A DNA stretch of 64,000 nucleotides from an uncultured Selenomonadales bacterium (GTDB lineage Bacteria > Bacillota > Negativicutes > Selenomonadales > Selenomonadaceae). Every line of letters begins with the position of its first letter. The stretch's first letter is position 1. Positions 62,963 to 64,000 of the stretch are shown here, piece after piece. The position numbers were made by a program, and so were the translations under genes. The notes under the pieces were generated by a model. The model was given only the letters and a program-made list of their open reading frames with translations. It did not search any database and had not been told where the DNA came from. Location of the stretch: the NCBI GenBank assembly GCA_947307055.1, contig CAMZHX010000003.1, positions 62,001-126,000 of the forward strand, written 5' to 3'.

Positions 62963-64000
62963 CTTTTTATAGCCGGTCTTATTTTCAATCGTCGTAGTGT
63001 CCTTAATAATGTCGCTAAAGTCATTCACCGCAACCGCGTCCCCGACCTGCTTTAAATCTTTGTCGTAGGAGTACTTCAATAAATTGCCGTCGGCGTCCTT
63101 GCGATAACGTATATAATTGCCCGCCGTGTCGATATAATAGCCCTTGTCCGCGTCGTAGTTGTAATTGATTTGCGTAACCGTCTGCACTACCGGCTTGCCG
63201 TCTTTGCCCGTCACATAGTGAACCGTAACGTCCGCCGCCTCGACATTCGCTAATTTGCTAACCTTCGCCAGCCGCGCAGATTTTTCCTTATCGGTCTCGT
63301 TAGCTTTCACGCGCAGTTCGGACATTTTGATTGTAGTTACTTCTTTGGAGTTGGAGCCGACACCCGTCCCAGTCAATGTCACATTCCGACCAGTTATATT
63401 AGCGTCCTTTAAGCGCGTCACGTCGTAGGCGGTGCCCTCTTGCTTATTGACTATCGCCGAACGAATTCCGCTTAGCAATTCGCCTTCCGTCCACGTGTAC
63501 ACAGGATTTTTAACCGTCGCGACCAGCGTTTGATAATCCTTGTCCGCCGCTAAATACGCGTCCGCCGTCTCGTAATTTGCAAATTTCTTGTTCAGCAACG
63601 TTAAGCGGTCGTTTTGGGTAGGCTTTGCCTCTTCCGTTCGGGTCTTGAGCTCCTCGTAACTCTTAACCGCCCCGTCATATGCCGACTTCAAAATTTGATA
63701 CTCTTCAAACTCTGCCGCTAAATCGTCCGCTACAGTTTTGCTATCTCCAAATTTCTTCGCAAGTTCCTGCAAGCGCGCACTTTCTACAGGCTTGGAGTTG
63801 TCCAACTCGGTTTTTAACGCGTTGTAATCGTCAACCTTGCTTTGATAACTCGCCAGCAAAGTTTTATACTCGCTGAATTGCTCGGTCACGTCGGATTTAT
63901 AATTGTCGCGGTCTTGCTCAAGCCGTGTAATGTACGCGCCCTTGTAGTCAGAAGTGCCCGCTATCAAGCCCATGTCAATCCACGACTTAACCAACTCGCT
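62951..64000 (-). pseudogene. Filamentous adhesin, part upstream of the IS (continues beyond the window)
   Basis: The frame is open to the window edge. It has a charged helical region with repeats (DNYKSDVTEQFSEYKTLLAS, SARLQELAKKFGDSKTVADD, NDRLTLLNKKFANYETADAY), then DANITGRNVTLTGTGVGSNS and VTVHYVTGKDGKP, found in LktA-like filamentous adhesins. It ends a few residues into the IS sequence at 62951. With the 57594-61577 segment it forms one interrupted gene; the two parts are in different frames relative to the reconstructed target, so a further small change is possible. Confidence 0.8.

Larger units (their letters stand above)
61577..62975 (+). mobile_element. IS110-family insertion sequence
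   Basis: About 1.4 kb interrupting the adhesin gene, transcribed opposite to it. It has a DEDD/Tnp_20 recombinase, about 210 bases of structured noncoding sequence upstream of it, and no obvious terminal inverted repeats, all as expected for IS110. Exact ends are uncertain: the adhesin reading stops being coherent at about 61577 on the left and at about 62975 on the right. Confidence 0.9.

Overview
The window looks like a chromosomal stretch of an anaerobic, diderm Firmicute, most likely a Negativicute (Selenomonas/Anaerovibrio type). Reasons: Firmicute-type linkage (htrA-rlmH, rsmH-ftsL), outer-membrane features (a secretin, a histidine acid phosphatase with a signal peptide, a filamentous adhesin), a lactate-oxidising operon with electron-confurcating Etf, frequent TTG/GTG starts and strong AGGAGG ribosome sites. 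The taxonomic call is inference; no rRNA is present.

Layout. 0-3 kb: unknown gene, rlmH and an HtrA lipoprotein protease (minus strand). 3-7.8 kb: lactate operon etfB-etfA(ferredoxin-like)-FAD lactate dehydrogenase-larA; the matching permease lctP lies at 24.8-26.3 kb. 8.8-9.1 kb: a cobalamin riboswitch with no recognisable downstream gene. 9.2-16.7 kb (minus): purine genes purB, purC, purM and a PurN-PurH(N-terminal) fusion, interleaved with a metallo-beta-lactamase-fold protein, a UDP-glucuronate decarboxylase-like enzyme and a secreted protein. 17-18.5 kb: malic enzyme and tRNA-Arg(CCG). 18.7-24.1 kb: an unusual TPP-enzyme/aldo-keto reductase/ferredoxin fusion, a CsgG-like secreted protein, a FabH-like ketoacyl synthase and a PduO-type cobalamin adenosyltransferase. 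24.15-24.81 kb: two tandem copies of a type I toxin-antitoxin module, each with sense and antisense promoters. 26.5-33.4 kb: an RTX remnant and a 2.1-kresidue RTX-repeat protein. 33.5-37.5 kb: PilP/GspC-like protein, secretin, a palindromic inserted element, precorrin-2 dehydrogenase and hemA. 37.5-40.7 kb: comF, two small proteins, a membrane Ser/Thr kinase and a divergent HTH protein. 40.8-50.3 kb: carA, histidine acid phosphatase, carB, rpsT, CYTH protein, MgtC, a zinc-ligand-less cytidine deaminase homologue, ftsL-rsmH and a DUF1858-type protein.

50.4-57.5 kb is a decayed nonribosomal peptide synthetase locus of original architecture C-A-T-C-A-T-R with a MATE exporter. It is broken by two large deletions, one nonsense codon and several frameshifts. 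57.6-64 kb is a large filamentous adhesin gene broken by an in-frame stop and by an IS110-family element whose upstream noncoding region looks like a bridge RNA. The window thus mixes intact core metabolism with accessory genes that are visibly eroding.

Two families of short inverted repeats, one purine-rich (GGGAAATGGGAGAAGGG-like) and one GCGTAATGC-like, are scattered between genes and have also entered the adhesin reading frame.
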